This document shows, piece by piece, positions 42,962-51,496 of a DNA stretch of 64,000 nt. A program made the position numbers and the translations under genes. The notes below the pieces were generated by a model, which made no database searches, was not told where the DNA came from, and saw nothing but the letters and a program-made list of their open reading frames with translations. Positions within the stretch are counted from its first letter, which is position 1; the number at the start of each line of letters is the position of its first letter. This DNA comes from JBEVJK01 sp040510195 (GTDB lineage Bacteria; Pseudomonadota; Alphaproteobacteria; Rhizobiales; Rhizobiaceae). Where the stretch lies: the NCBI GenBank assembly GCA_040510195.1, contig JBEVJK010000136.1:95893-159892 (forward strand), read 5' to 3'.

Positions 42962-43896
42962 GACTTCCTCCCTTTCATGTTTTCCGACGGCTTCCGGCTG
43001 GCTTCAGCGGATTCGCCGAACGCGACTCGCATGCGACCGACGTCCGCCTTCCGGCCGGTGAACAACTCGAATGCCAGGGCCGCCTGGTGGACGGCCATCC
43101 CTTGACCGTCCATGGTGCGGCAGCCGCGCCGCCGCGCCTCGGCCAGCAGCGGCGTCTCCAGCGGGAAATAGACGATGTCGGCGACCCAGCATCGTGGCCG
43201 GATCAAAGCCGGGTCGAGCGGGATGCCAGGCAGCTTGGCCATGCCAACCGGCGTCGCGTTGACCAGCCCGTCCGCCCGCGAGGCGGCTTCCACGAGGTCC
43301 GGAGCCGAGCTGACCGTCGCGCCGGTGAACCCTGCCGCAAGCCGGGCGGCCAAAGCATCCGCCTTCCGAGGCGCGATGTCGGCGACCAGGAGGTGGCGGA
43401 CTCCGCTGTCGAGCAGGGCATGCGCCACCGCCGCGCCGGCTCCGCCAGCGCCGAGCAGGAGAACGGTGTCGCGCCGCACGTCGGCCATCTCCTCCAGGAA
43501 GCTCTCCTGGAAACCCCATTTGTCGGTGTTGTGGCCGACCCGTCGCCCGTCGCGCAGGACGACCGTGTTGACCGAGCCGAGCATCCTCGCTGCCTCGGAG
43601 AGATCAGCCAGGAGCGGAACGATCTCCTGCTTGTAGGGAAAGGTGACGTTGAGGCCATCGAAGCCGAAATGCTCGGCATAGCCGACGATGTCGGCGAGCG
43701 CGGTGACGCCGCCCGCCATGCGATCGGCGTCGAGTAGCCGATAGATGTAGCTGAGCCCCTGGGCTCGACCTTCCGCCTCGTGCATGGCAGGGGTGCGCGA
43801 CAGCTGGATGCCGCGTCCGACCAGACCGGCCAGAACCCCGCCCGTACGGACGGTCGGTGCCCCGACTTCAGATGCGGCGGTCGAGAACGGCGCCAA
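42958..43896 (-). CDS. aroE: Shikimate/quinate dehydrogenase
   Basis: A 312-residue AroE-family enzyme. Substrate-site segments are IQLSRTPAMH, GLNVTFPYKQ (catalytic Lys) and NTDKWGF (Asp); the nucleotide fold has LLGAGGAGAAVAHAL, followed by VNATPVGM. TPAM replaces the SxS of biosynthetic AroE, suggesting a catabolic quinate/shikimate dehydrogenase. The frame extends to ATG 43950, but TTG 43896 has GGAGG 6 nt upstream and gives a normal N-terminus. It is the first gene of the operon, divergent from the TetR gene. Confidence 0.88.
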   Translation of the reverse strand: MAPFSTAASEVGAPTVRTGGVLAGLVGRGIQLSRTPAMHEAEGRAQGLSYIYRLLDADRMAGGVTALADIVGYAEHFGFDGLNVTFPYKQEIVPLLADLSEAARMLGSVNTVVLRDGRRVGHNTDKWGFQESFLEEMADVRRDTVLLLGAGGAGAAVAHALLDSGVRHLLVADIAPRKADALAARLAAGFTGATVSSAPDLVEAASRADGLVNATPVGMAKLPGIPLDPALIRPRCWVADIVYFPLETPLLAEARRRGCRTMDGQGMAVHQAALAFELFTGRKADVGRMRVAFGESAEASRKPSENMKGRKS

Positions 43897-43950
43897 TACC
43901 TTCCTCCCCCGGGGGCCGGTTCGATATGCCGAGCCTCCCAGGAGAAACAT

Positions 43951-44002
43951 TGTACTGTCCGGTTAATTGCGTCAACAACTTTGTACGAACCGGTTAATTT
44001 GC
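43951..44002. promoter_or_regulatory. Direct-repeat operator between aroE operon and tetR gene
   Basis: TGTACtgtCCGGTTAATTGC at 43951 recurs as TGTACgaaCCGGTTAATTTGC at 43982, 31 nt apart or about three helical turns. The second copy contains the dyad AACCGGTT. It lies in the 157-nt divergent control region and is the best candidate binding site for the adjacent TetR regulator. Confidence 0.65.
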
Positions 44003-44053
44003 TAAGCAGTCCAGGGGAAGGCAATTTCCGGACTGAAGGGATCGGGCGCGTCC

Positions 44054-44725
44054 ATGACGGAAAAACCGGCAAACGGTCGGAGCGGCTGGAAGCAGGACCC
44101 CGCCGGCGTGCGGAAGAACATCCTGGCCGTGGCGATGACCGAATTCGCGGCCAACGGCCTCTCAGGCGCGCGGATCGACGAGATCGCCGCGAAAACGAAC
44201 ACCTCCAAGCGCATGATCTACTATTATTTCGGGGACAAGGAGGGGCTCTACGGCCGTGTGCTCGAGGAGGCATACCGCCAGGTGCGCGCCGGGGAACAGG
44301 ATCTCGAGCTCGATCATCTGCCTCCAGTCGAAGCGCTCAAGCGGCTGGCAGAGTTCACATTCGACCATCACAGCCGTCACCCGGACTTCATTCGTATCGT
44401 CATGATCGAAAATATCCATCATGGCGAGTATATGGAGAAGTCTGAGCTCATCCGACTGCTCAACGCGGGGGCCATCCAGAAACTGGAGGCGATCTGTCGC
44501 CGTGGCCGCGAGACGGGGCTTTTCCGCGAAGACGTCACGCCGCTGGAGCTTCATTGGCACATCAGTGCCTTGAGCTTCTTCAACGTCTCCAACCGCGCGA
44601 CCTTCTCACGCATCTTCGGGGACGATGTCTTCAAACCGGACGGACAGAGAACTCTCAGGGCCCATATGGTGGCGATGGTCGTGGGCCTGGCCCTCAAATC
44701 GGATCGGCGCGAGACGCTCGGCTAG
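44054..44725 (+). CDS. TetR/AcrR-family transcriptional regulator
   Basis: A 223-residue regulator. The HTH is in FAANGLSGARIDEIAAKTNT then SKRMIYYYFGDKEGLY, a textbook TetR DNA-binding domain. The C-terminal domain (from about residue 90) resembles the TetR_C clade found in regulators of aromatic-acid pathways. It is divergent from the aroE operon with a phased direct repeat between them, so it probably represses that operon and itself. The gene overlaps the convergent 92-residue gene by 4 nt. Confidence 0.9.
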   Translation: MTEKPANGRSGWKQDPAGVRKNILAVAMTEFAANGLSGARIDEIAAKTNTSKRMIYYYFGDKEGLYGRVLEEAYRQVRAGEQDLELDHLPPVEALKRLAEFTFDHHSRHPDFIRIVMIENIHHGEYMEKSELIRLLNAGAIQKLEAICRRGRETGLFREDVTPLELHWHISALSFFNVSNRATFSRIFGDDVFKPDGQRTLRAHMVAMVVGLALKSDRRETLG

Positions 44726-45000
44726 AGGTCGCGAGCCGACTTGCCGGCCTCACGAAGGCGCTTCAGCCACGGGGCGGCATGAAATGCGGCCATCAGACCA
44801 TACATCGTGGCCATTCCGCTCAGCGGCGACGTCGGCCCCGACGAGCAGACCATGCCGGCCGCGCCGCCGTCGAGCGCGGTCACAGCCGCCATCACCGCGA
44901 AGGTCGGGGTCGCCGCGAGGGCCAGGCCGTGGGCTGCGGTCAGAGCCGCGTTCCGGCCGGTCACGCCGCTTTGCGAACCGCCGGAACAGGCCTCGCTCAT
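44722..45000 (-). CDS. Small hypothetical membrane protein (92 aa) after the DUF899 gene
   Basis: A 92-residue protein with two hydrophobic helices (AALTAAHGLALAATPTFAVM and LSGMATMYGLMAAFHAAPWL). It begins 4 nt after the stop of the DUF899 gene, so the two are coupled. No signal peptide, no known motif. Context suggests a partner of the DUF899 protein. Confidence 0.65.
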   Translation of the reverse strand: MSEACSGGSQSGVTGRNAALTAAHGLALAATPTFAVMAAVTALDGGAAGMVCSSGPTSPLSGMATMYGLMAAFHAAPWLKRLREAGKSARDL

Positions 45001-45004
45001 GGGT

Positions 45005-45793
45005 CTAGTTCGCCTTATCGTTGCGGAAAGCCGCTTCTCCCGCCTCCGATACCTTGTCCCATTTTTTCTCGGCCGCGGTGTCGTCGGCGCCGTAGCTGTC
45101 GTGCCAGTTCCACCATTTGTAGGTCGGGGTCTGGGGATAGCCCTCGGGCGAGTCCTCCCAGACCTCCTGCCGGCCGAGCGGCGTGATGTCGAGGTAGTTC
45201 CAGGTTCCTCCCATCTGCTCGTCGCCGCGATTGTTGAGGAAATAGGTGCGGAACACGTGGTCGCCGTCGCGATAGAACACGTTGGTGCCGTGCCACTCGT
45301 CGACGCCGAAATCGGCGTCGAAGCCGTCGGTGATGGTGAACCACGGGATGTCCCAGCCCATGCGGGCCTTGAGCCGGGCGATGTCGGCCTGTGGTGCGCG
45401 CGACACGAAGACCAGCGTCGTGTCGCGGGCGTTGAGATGGGCCGGGTTGGCGACCTGGTCCGCCACCATGGAGCAACCCCGGCATGCGTGGTCGGGCCAT
45501 CCGAACACGCCCGGCTCGAAGAAGGCGCGGTAGACGATCAGCTGGCGGCGCCCGTCGAACAGGTCGAGCAGGCTGGCCTTGCTCTTGGGACCCTCGAAGG
45601 AATAGGTCTTCTCGACGGCCATCCACGGCATTCGCCGGCGCTCGGCGGCTAGGGCGTCGCGAGCACGCGTCTGGGCCTTTTCCTTCACGAGGAGTTTCTC
45701 GCGGGCCTGCTCCCAAGCCTTCGAGGACACGACCGGCGGCGTGTGCATGGCAGAGCGCTCGGTTTTCCGCCCGATGTCAGCTGATGTGGTCAT
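45005..45793 (-). CDS. DUF899 (thioredoxin-like) protein
   Basis: A 262-residue DUF899 protein. The thioredoxin-like fold shows LIVYRAFFEPG, followed by HACRGCSMVADQV, where the CxxC-like pair replaces the usual redox motif, then TDGFDADFGVDEWHG. The family's activity is not established. It is divergent from a two-HTH regulator gene at 45943 (149-nt gap) that is a reasonable candidate controller. Confidence 0.88.
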   Translation of the reverse strand: MTTSADIGRKTERSAMHTPPVVSSKAWEQAREKLLVKEKAQTRARDALAAERRRMPWMAVEKTYSFEGPKSKASLLDLFDGRRQLIVYRAFFEPGVFGWPDHACRGCSMVADQVANPAHLNARDTTLVFVSRAPQADIARLKARMGWDIPWFTITDGFDADFGVDEWHGTNVFYRDGDHVFRTYFLNNRGDEQMGGTWNYLDITPLGRQEVWEDSPEGYPQTPTYKWWNWHDSYGADDTAAEKKWDKVSEAGEAAFRNDKAN

Positions 45794-45942
45794 GGCTTTC
45801 GAATCCTCCTAGTTTCTGAGCGAATTCCCGCGCCTCGAAGCCGAAGTGCGGTTCCATCCGCCGATGATCTCTCGTCGCAGTCGTGACATAGAGTTGGCAT
45901 CGGAAATCGACAGGTGGGAGTAACAAGTTTGGCGGGATTGCG

Positions 45943-47163
45943 ATGGAGTCGCTGATCACGGCCGCCGCCCGCGCGCTTTCAGCAGGCGATCCGCTGGGAG
46001 CGTTGAACCGCGTCGCATTGCGCGAGGACGCCCCGGGGCTTGCGCTGCGAGGCATCGCAATGGCGCAACTCGGCGATTTCGTCCGGGCGAAGGCCCTGCT
46101 CAAACGTGCGGCACGCTCGTTTGGTCCGCGAGAGGCCGTGGCCCGGGCAAGGTGTGTGGTCGCCGAGGCCGAGATCGCCCTCGTCTCGCGCGACCTTGGC
46201 TGGCCGGCCAAGACGCTCGCCGCCGCGCGGGCGACACTCGAAACGCATGGCGACCGGACGAACGCGCTGCATGCGCGTCAGATCGAGGCCCGTCGCCTCC
46301 TCCTGATCGGGCGGCTCGACGCGGCCGAGAGCGAGCTGGCCGCAGTCGGCTCGGCTCCTCGTCCGCCGGCTTCGAGGGTGGTCCATGAGCTGGTGGCCGC
46401 CGGGATCGCCATTCGACGCCTGCAGACGAAGGCGGCGCGGGCGGCGCTCGCCGGCGCGGCTCTGGCTGCGGGGCAGGCGGGCATCCCGTCACTGACCGCC
46501 GAGGTGGAACGCGCGACCCGCGTCCTGGACATGCCTGCAGCGCGCCTGGCCGCGGGCGGGGAGGAGTGCGACCTGCTGCTCGATGACGTCGAACGTCTCC
46601 TGGCCTCCGAGGCGCTTGTCGTGGACGGCTTCCGATACGCGGTGCGGCGGCGAAGCAGCGTGGTCACGCTGGCGACGCAGCCGGTTCTGTTCGCGCTTGC
46701 GCGCAGCCTTGCCCAGCGCTGGCCGGCAGACGTCTCGCGCACCGCGCTCCTCGCGCAGGTGTTCGGGGCGAAGGAGGCCGATCATTCGCATCGGGCACGG
46801 CTGCGGGTGGAAATCGGGCGGCTCCGCGCGGCGCTGAAGCCGCTCGCCGACGTCAGGGCGACGAAGCGCGGCTTCGTGCTGGTGCCGCGCCAGGCGCGCG
46901 AGGTCGTCTTGCTGGCGCGGCCCATCGAAGAAAAGCACGCCGCGGTGCTGGCGCTCCTCTCCGATGGCGAGGCCTGGTCGAGCTCCGCGTTGGCGCTCGC
47001 CCTCGGGACCAGCTCGCGCAGCGTCCAGCGAGCCCTGGAGCAACTTGCGAGAGCGGACAAGGTGCAGTCGCTCGGCCGCGGACGGGCGCGTCGGTGGATG
47101 ACCCCGCCCGTTCCGGGTTTCCCGACAGCCTTGTTACTCCCCGGGCCGCTGCCGGGCAGCTAG
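45943..47163 (+). CDS. Transcriptional regulator with helical N-terminus and two HTH domains
   Basis: A 406-residue protein. The first 200 residues are Ala/Arg-rich helices like degenerate TPRs. A winged-helix-like segment follows (TALLAQVFGAKEADHSHRAR, then ATKRGFVLVP), and a second HTH lies near the C-terminus (ALALALGTSSRSVQRALEQL). I do not recognise a named family beyond HTH regulators. It is divergent from the DUF899 gene and followed closely by a beta-propeller gene, a set that may form one functional unit. Confidence 0.75.
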   Translation: MESLITAAARALSAGDPLGALNRVALREDAPGLALRGIAMAQLGDFVRAKALLKRAARSFGPREAVARARCVVAEAEIALVSRDLGWPAKTLAAARATLETHGDRTNALHARQIEARRLLLIGRLDAAESELAAVGSAPRPPASRVVHELVAAGIAIRRLQTKAARAALAGAALAAGQAGIPSLTAEVERATRVLDMPAARLAAGGEECDLLLDDVERLLASEALVVDGFRYAVRRRSSVVTLATQPVLFALARSLAQRWPADVSRTALLAQVFGAKEADHSHRARLRVEIGRLRAALKPLADVRATKRGFVLVPRQAREVVLLARPIEEKHAAVLALLSDGEAWSSSALALALGTSSRSVQRALEQLARADKVQSLGRGRARRWMTPPVPGFPTALLLPGPLPGS

Positions 47164-47194
47164 GATGAGCCGGACAGGCAAGAAGGGTAAGGGC

Positions 47195-47854
47195 ATGAAA
47201 CGATCGGCCGCCGAGATCGTCGGGGAGTATGGGCCCTTTCCGGGGGTCGAGAGGGTACACGGCGTCACCTATGACGGCAGGCACGTGTGGTTCGCCTCCG
47301 GGGACCGGCTGAACGCCGTCGATCCGGCGAGCGGCAAGGCGCTGCGCTCGATCGACGTCGCCGCCCATGCGGGAACCGCCTTCGACGGCCGCTACATCTA
47401 TCAGATCGCCGAGGATCGCATCCAAAAGATCGATCCCGAGACCGGCCGCGTGCTGGCGACGATCCGGGCACCCGGTCGGGGTGCCGACTCGGGCCTTGCC
47501 TGGGCCGAAGGGTCGTTGTGGGTGGGGCAATACCGCGACCGGAAGATCCACGAGATCGATCCCGAGACAGGAGCCATTCTTCGCACCATCGAAACCACCC
47601 GCTTCGTGACCGGGGTCACCTGGGTCGATGGCGAGCTCTGGCACGGGACCTGGGAAGGCGAAGACAGCGATGTGCGGCGGATCGATCCCCAATCGGGCAA
47701 GGTGCTCGAAAGGCTGGAGCTGCCTGCCGGAGCCGGCGTTTCGGGGTTGGAATCGGACGGCGCCGACCGCTTCTTCTGCGGCGGCGGGGACAGCGGCACG
47801 GTAAGAGCCATCCGCCGGCCCAGGCATGCCTCTCGCAAGAAGACGTCGACCTAG
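47195..47854 (+). CDS. Beta-propeller protein, glutamine cyclotransferase-like
   Basis: A 219-residue protein with repeated propeller blades: HGVTYDGRHVWFASGDRL, KIDPETGRVLATI, EIDPETGAILRTIE and RIDPQSGKVLERLE. The IDPxTGxxL pattern resembles glutaminyl cyclotransferase and PQQ-like propellers. There is no signal peptide. ATG 47195 has AGAAGG 8 nt upstream; an earlier ATG at 47165 is possible. It follows the regulator gene within 31 nt and is likely co-transcribed. Confidence 0.78.
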   Translation: MKRSAAEIVGEYGPFPGVERVHGVTYDGRHVWFASGDRLNAVDPASGKALRSIDVAAHAGTAFDGRYIYQIAEDRIQKIDPETGRVLATIRAPGRGADSGLAWAEGSLWVGQYRDRKIHEIDPETGAILRTIETTRFVTGVTWVDGELWHGTWEGEDSDVRRIDPQSGKVLERLELPAGAGVSGLESDGADRFFCGGGDSGTVRAIRRPRHASRKKTST

Positions 47855-47866
47855 CAGCTGCCAGCC

Positions 47867-48358
47867 TTATAGCCAGCGGCGGACCCGCGAGCGGTAGGCG
47901 AGGTAGACGTCGCCGAACTTGCGCTCCAGATAGGCCTCCTCGCGAGCCACCACGCCGTAGTGGATGACAAGCGCGAAGGGCACGGCAACCAGCAGCAGCC
48001 AAAGGTTGTCCATCGCCATCGAAAGGCCGAGCAGCGCGAGGACCATGGCCAGGTAGATCGGATTGCGGCTGAAGCGATACGGTCCGGCTTCGACGATGGC
48101 GATGGTGGGAAGATTGGTGGGCACGTTGGACCCCGCTTTGGTCATGGTCGCAATGGACCACGCGAAGAGCGCCAGCGCCAACACGAACACCATGGCGCCG
48201 AACCAGCCTGAAGCCGGCTGAGCGGGAAGGAAAGGCAACGGCCAGAGGAGATCGAGCGCCAGGCCGGCAATGACGGCAAGCCCCCATGCGAGCGGCGGCC
48301 GTATCGCGACGCCAGCGTTATCTGCCGCCTTGCCAGTCGAGGGCTCGGCCAAGGTCAA
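47867..48358 (-). CDS. Isoprenylcysteine carboxyl methyltransferase-like (ICMT/PEMT) membrane protein
   Basis: A 163-residue integral protein with about four helices. The family block is GPYRFSRNPIYLAMVL, then EEAYLERKFGDVYLAYRSRV and RRWL at the C-terminus, the SAM-binding part of bacterial ICMT-like methyltransferases. The substrate is unknown. The frame starts at TTG 48358 with no clear ribosome site, so the true start may be slightly downstream. Confidence 0.85.
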   Translation of the reverse strand: MTLAEPSTGKAADNAGVAIRPPLAWGLAVIAGLALDLLWPLPFLPAQPASGWFGAMVFVLALALFAWSIATMTKAGSNVPTNLPTIAIVEAGPYRFSRNPIYLAMVLALLGLSMAMDNLWLLLVAVPFALVIHYGVVAREEAYLERKFGDVYLAYRSRVRRWL

Positions 48359-48509
48359 CCTCGCTGCGGTCCCAGGGTGGGTTCCGAGCTGCCATGGTCG
48401 TGGAAAATCGTTGGAAAATCAACGTTGGCGAATGGCGGCACGGGGCTGCGACCTTGCCAGCTCTTCGCCCCCGACGGATATTGGCGAGACGGCGGCGCAG
48501 GAGGGGGAC

Positions 48510-48869
48510 ATGCGAGCATCGCAGACAGCAGCCGGCGTTGCCGTGGCGATGGCCTTGTGCATGGCGCCGGCAGGGGCCGAGAACACGACCAACTTCGAAT
48601 CCTTCCAGAAGATTTCGTGCCGAGGCTACAAGGCTGCGAACCAGGTCCGCCACGGGTTCTGCATCGGCTTCGTCGAAGGCGTCGCCGTGACGATCCTCAA
48701 CGATCAACCGAACTGCACCCGCCTCCAGGAGGAATGGAAAAGCAACGCCTTGATGGATCGCATCGAGGCCATGCAGGCGCTCGACCCCGCCGACTTTCCC
48801 AAGCAAACGGGACAGGCCGTGGAAAAATGGCTGCGCGAGACCTTCAATTGCCCGCGAGCCCGGCGCTAG
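48510..48869 (+). CDS. Small exported protein, Rap1a/Tai-like
   Basis: A 119-residue protein with a signal peptide ending near ALCMAPAGA-EN. The mature part has four cysteines (SCRGYK, HGFCIGF, PNCTRL, FNCPRA) and the pattern GFCIGFVEGV, like the Rap1a/Tai immunity-like family. GGAGGGGG lies just before the ATG. No toxin gene is next to it, so an immunity role is not supported here. Confidence 0.65.
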   Translation: MRASQTAAGVAVAMALCMAPAGAENTTNFESFQKISCRGYKAANQVRHGFCIGFVEGVAVTILNDQPNCTRLQEEWKSNALMDRIEAMQALDPADFPKQTGQAVEKWLRETFNCPRARR

Positions 48870-48985
48870 CGGGCTGCCAGCCGGCCGGGTCGCCTCCTTC
48901 TTGGGCCGAGCCAGACGTTCGCAGGCGATCTGCACGATGAAACCGAACGTGGCGGGATGTCGCTCCGAGCGAATCGGGCATACGT

Positions 48986-49786
48986 TCATGCGCGCGACAG
49001 AGCAAGTACGCGCTCCGAAGAGTAGTCCAAGTGCAAATTGAACCCTTGCCGGAGCAGGCCGGAGAGAAGGGAGGAGACCGGCGCATCCCCGATGATGTGC
49101 GGATGAAACTCTATGCAGAGCACCCGGACCCTCAAGGGCAATGCTTCATCGAGAAGGTCTTTCTCAGCCCCTTCGACGTCCAGGATTATAGCAGTCGGCT
49201 GAACGTCTTCGATCAGCCGGGAGAACGCCAGTTGCTTGACCCTGACCTTTGTCGTGGCGCGACCGCGATCGATGGCCGAGGACGATTCGAAGGAATCATC
49301 GACGAAGAAGGTCACTTCGCCATCCTGCTTGCCGACGGCGCCAACCATAGGCGAGTAGCGGAAGCCGTTCGCCCGCGCGACTGCTTCGATGGAGGAAACG
49401 AGTTGTGGATTTGCTTCCACCGTCGTGAGCTGCTGGCTGTCCGCCAGGCGCGAAGCGATCACGGCGGACACGATCCCAAGGCCGGATCCGATCTCGAGCA
49501 CGACATCATCGGGTTTGACGAGATGCTTGATGGCCTTCCTTTCGGGCGTCTCATAGCTATCGCGATAGATTCTTCGCCGGACGGCGTGAAGCTGCGGGGT
49601 CGCTGACAGGGGAACCACGATCCCGTCGAGGAGGACCGAGGACGGCTTCCTTATCGACAAGTATCCATAGTTGAGGTGCGTCCTGACGTCGCGAGAAAAG
49701 CGAGCAAGGAGGCCGGGGTGTCTCTCCACAGGGGTCATTCCTTGGGTCTTAGCATTTGCACAGCTCGCGATGAAGCGAGCCGGCAT
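48986..49786 (-). CDS. FkbM-family methyltransferase
   Basis: A 266-residue SAM-dependent methyltransferase. The SAM loop is VVLEIGSGLGIVSAVIA; later VEANPQLVSSIEAVARANGF and ILDVEGAEKDLLDEAL match the FkbM pattern (DVEGxE). It probably methylates a sugar or polysaccharide hydroxyl. Start is uncertain: ATG 49786 lacks a ribosome site, and ATG 49738 is an alternative. It stands alone at the left end of a less GC-rich stretch. Confidence 0.85.
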   Translation of the reverse strand: MPARFIASCANAKTQGMTPVERHPGLLARFSRDVRTHLNYGYLSIRKPSSVLLDGIVVPLSATPQLHAVRRRIYRDSYETPERKAIKHLVKPDDVVLEIGSGLGIVSAVIASRLADSQQLTTVEANPQLVSSIEAVARANGFRYSPMVGAVGKQDGEVTFFVDDSFESSSAIDRGRATTKVRVKQLAFSRLIEDVQPTAIILDVEGAEKDLLDEALPLRVRVLCIEFHPHIIGDAPVSSLLSGLLRQGFNLHLDYSSERVLALSRA

Positions 49787-50061
49787 TGTCTGTGGGGGGC
49801 ACTGTCGTTGTCACACGCCTTTTCGTGCGCGGGGGCCGTTGGGCTCACTCAAGCCGCAGCATGAACGGCTTTGGAACGTCGCATACGAGGGTGGGTTTTC
49901 GACCGACGCGCAGGCCGAATTGGAAACGATATTCGCCGATCAGATGTCATGCCAGCCGGTAAAGTTATACCCGCAGCGAGGAGACCTGCTGTATCTCCGA
50001 CGGATCAATTCTGCACTCATCCTGTTATGCTCCGCGTCGCTTTGTTGATGGGATTGACTCC

Positions 50062-50475
50062 ATGGCGTTGACGAGAAGCGGAAAGTGCCTTTGCGGGGCT
50101 GTCAAATACCAAGTGTCAGGGCAGCCGATTAGGGTGGGCCTTTGTCACTGTCTCGACTGCCAGAAGGAGTCAGGTTCGGCGTTTGCCACCTTCGGCATTT
50201 GGCCGGCATCAGCATTTGCTTCCAGCGGCAAGGTCACGACCTTTCAAGGCCGCTGCTTTTGCCCCGCATGCGGCGCAAGGGTCTTCACTGAGAGCGATGG
50301 CGATGAGGCCGAAATCCGGGTTGGATCCCTTGAGGAGGCTAGCGGGCTCATCCCGGGCTATGAGCTGTGGGTAAAGCGCCGTCAGCCATGGCTCTTGGCT
50401 TTGCCTTGGGCCGACCAGTTTGATGAAGATCGTCCTGCAGGCAATTCGGACGGGCCGAAAACTAGAAACGGCTAG
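50062..50475 (+). CDS. GFA/CENP-V family zinc protein
   Basis: A 137-residue GFA-fold protein (glutathione-dependent formaldehyde-activating enzyme family). Zinc ligands are in GKCLCGAVKY, CHCLDCQKESGS and FCPACGARVF. The family includes Gfa-type enzymes but most members are uncharacterised, so formaldehyde detoxification should not be assumed. No ribosome site stands out. Free-standing. Confidence 0.88.
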   Translation: MALTRSGKCLCGAVKYQVSGQPIRVGLCHCLDCQKESGSAFATFGIWPASAFASSGKVTTFQGRCFCPACGARVFTESDGDEAEIRVGSLEEASGLIPGYELWVKRRQPWLLALPWADQFDEDRPAGNSDGPKTRNG

Positions 50476-50704
50476 ACGCCAAGTTGAGTGTTCGGTTGGG
50501 CCGCGATGTGGATCCTGCTATTGGCGCGCGATCTCCACATCGATGCAGACCCGCTTCTTGCAGCAGGCTGCGAAGGTGCTGCGAGGTCTGCGGCTCGGAT
50601 TAGCATGCGAGCTTCCTCGTTTCGGTCGAGCACGATCATCGCCGCTGCCCGATACAGACACGACTTGCTTGTCTTCATTGGGCCCTTACCTGGCATTGCC
50701 AAGG

Positions 50705-51238
50705 TTACTGGGATTCTCGGCGGAATACCTGAGCACTCGGTGACATGGGTGCCGGCTTCGGTCCGCAAACGAGTCCAAGGGCGTCGACGTAGGTTCCGGT
50801 GCGCCCCCCGATACCGATTGCTGACATGCCGGTTGGGCATGTCTGAACGAAAGCCCCCGCAGCAGGGCATCCTTGTCCGGTCTGAATGCACAACGTGTTC
50901 GAAGTTCCCCCGGCAATAGGCGTACAGGTCAACTCGATGAAGTTGACGAACGGATGGCTGGCCTCAGCTGTCAGATTGAATCTGATGCGGCTGACAAAGC
51001 GATCTTTGGCACACACGCGCTCTTGATCTGCTCCCCCCGAGCCCCCAAAGAACGGGGTGTTCCAAGGCGGCTGCTTAAGCTCTCCTATCGTCTGATCGAA
51101 AATTCCGCATTTCAAACCAATAGCATCGACCCGATCACCGGAGCGGACGTAGATCCCAACCACGAAGTCACCAGAACATAACCTCGTGAAACTGGCACCG
51201 CCGGAGCCACCTTGGATTGGTAGGAAAGAAGGCTGGCT
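50705..51238 (-). pseudogene. 5'-truncated jacalin-like/lectin-like protein
   Basis: The frame is open from 51238 to the stop at 50705. Its protein has repeated GG..GG / VDAIGL.CG patterns: PIQGGSGGASFTRLC, GIYVRSGDRVDAIGLKCG, then GIGGRTGTYVDALGLVCGPK. The pattern begins before the first possible start (GTG 51163), and the codons upstream to the in-frame stop at 51239-51241 contain no start codon. The 5' end is therefore probably lost. The fold is reminiscent of jacalin-type lectins. Confidence 0.6.
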
Positions 51239-51496
51239 TTAAGATCCACAAGGTGATCGCTGACAACGGCGTCTCGACCGTCTGCTTATGGCGTCCAGAA
51301 CGCAATGGCAGACATACAGGAAGTAAGATCAAGGTCTCCGAGTGACCCAAGGCGGACATGGCAAGGCGCCATTCGGCGCGCTCATGCTGTCAAAACGAGC
51401 GTCACGGTGAGGGGATGGCTTGTAGCGCCGCTGAATTTACTGAGTCGATCCAGCTGTGGCGGTAGTTGGCGCCGGCCTACGAGGGTGGGGTATCGC

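Noticed and set aside
49787..50061. Plus-strand frame covering the gap before the GFA gene.
   Set aside because: It is mostly antisense to the FkbM gene and its free part has no recognisable domain or start signal.
50476..50700. Possible minus-strand small gene starting MKTSKSCLYRAAAMIVLDRN.
   Set aside because: It looks partly protein-like but has a weak ribosome site, no family and overlapping frames, so support is too thin to list.
51168..51359. Minus-strand frame starting MSALGHSETL.
   Set aside because: It resembles the translated repetitive intergenic sequences often seen in rhizobial genomes, and its second half is an out-of-frame reading of the lectin-like relic.
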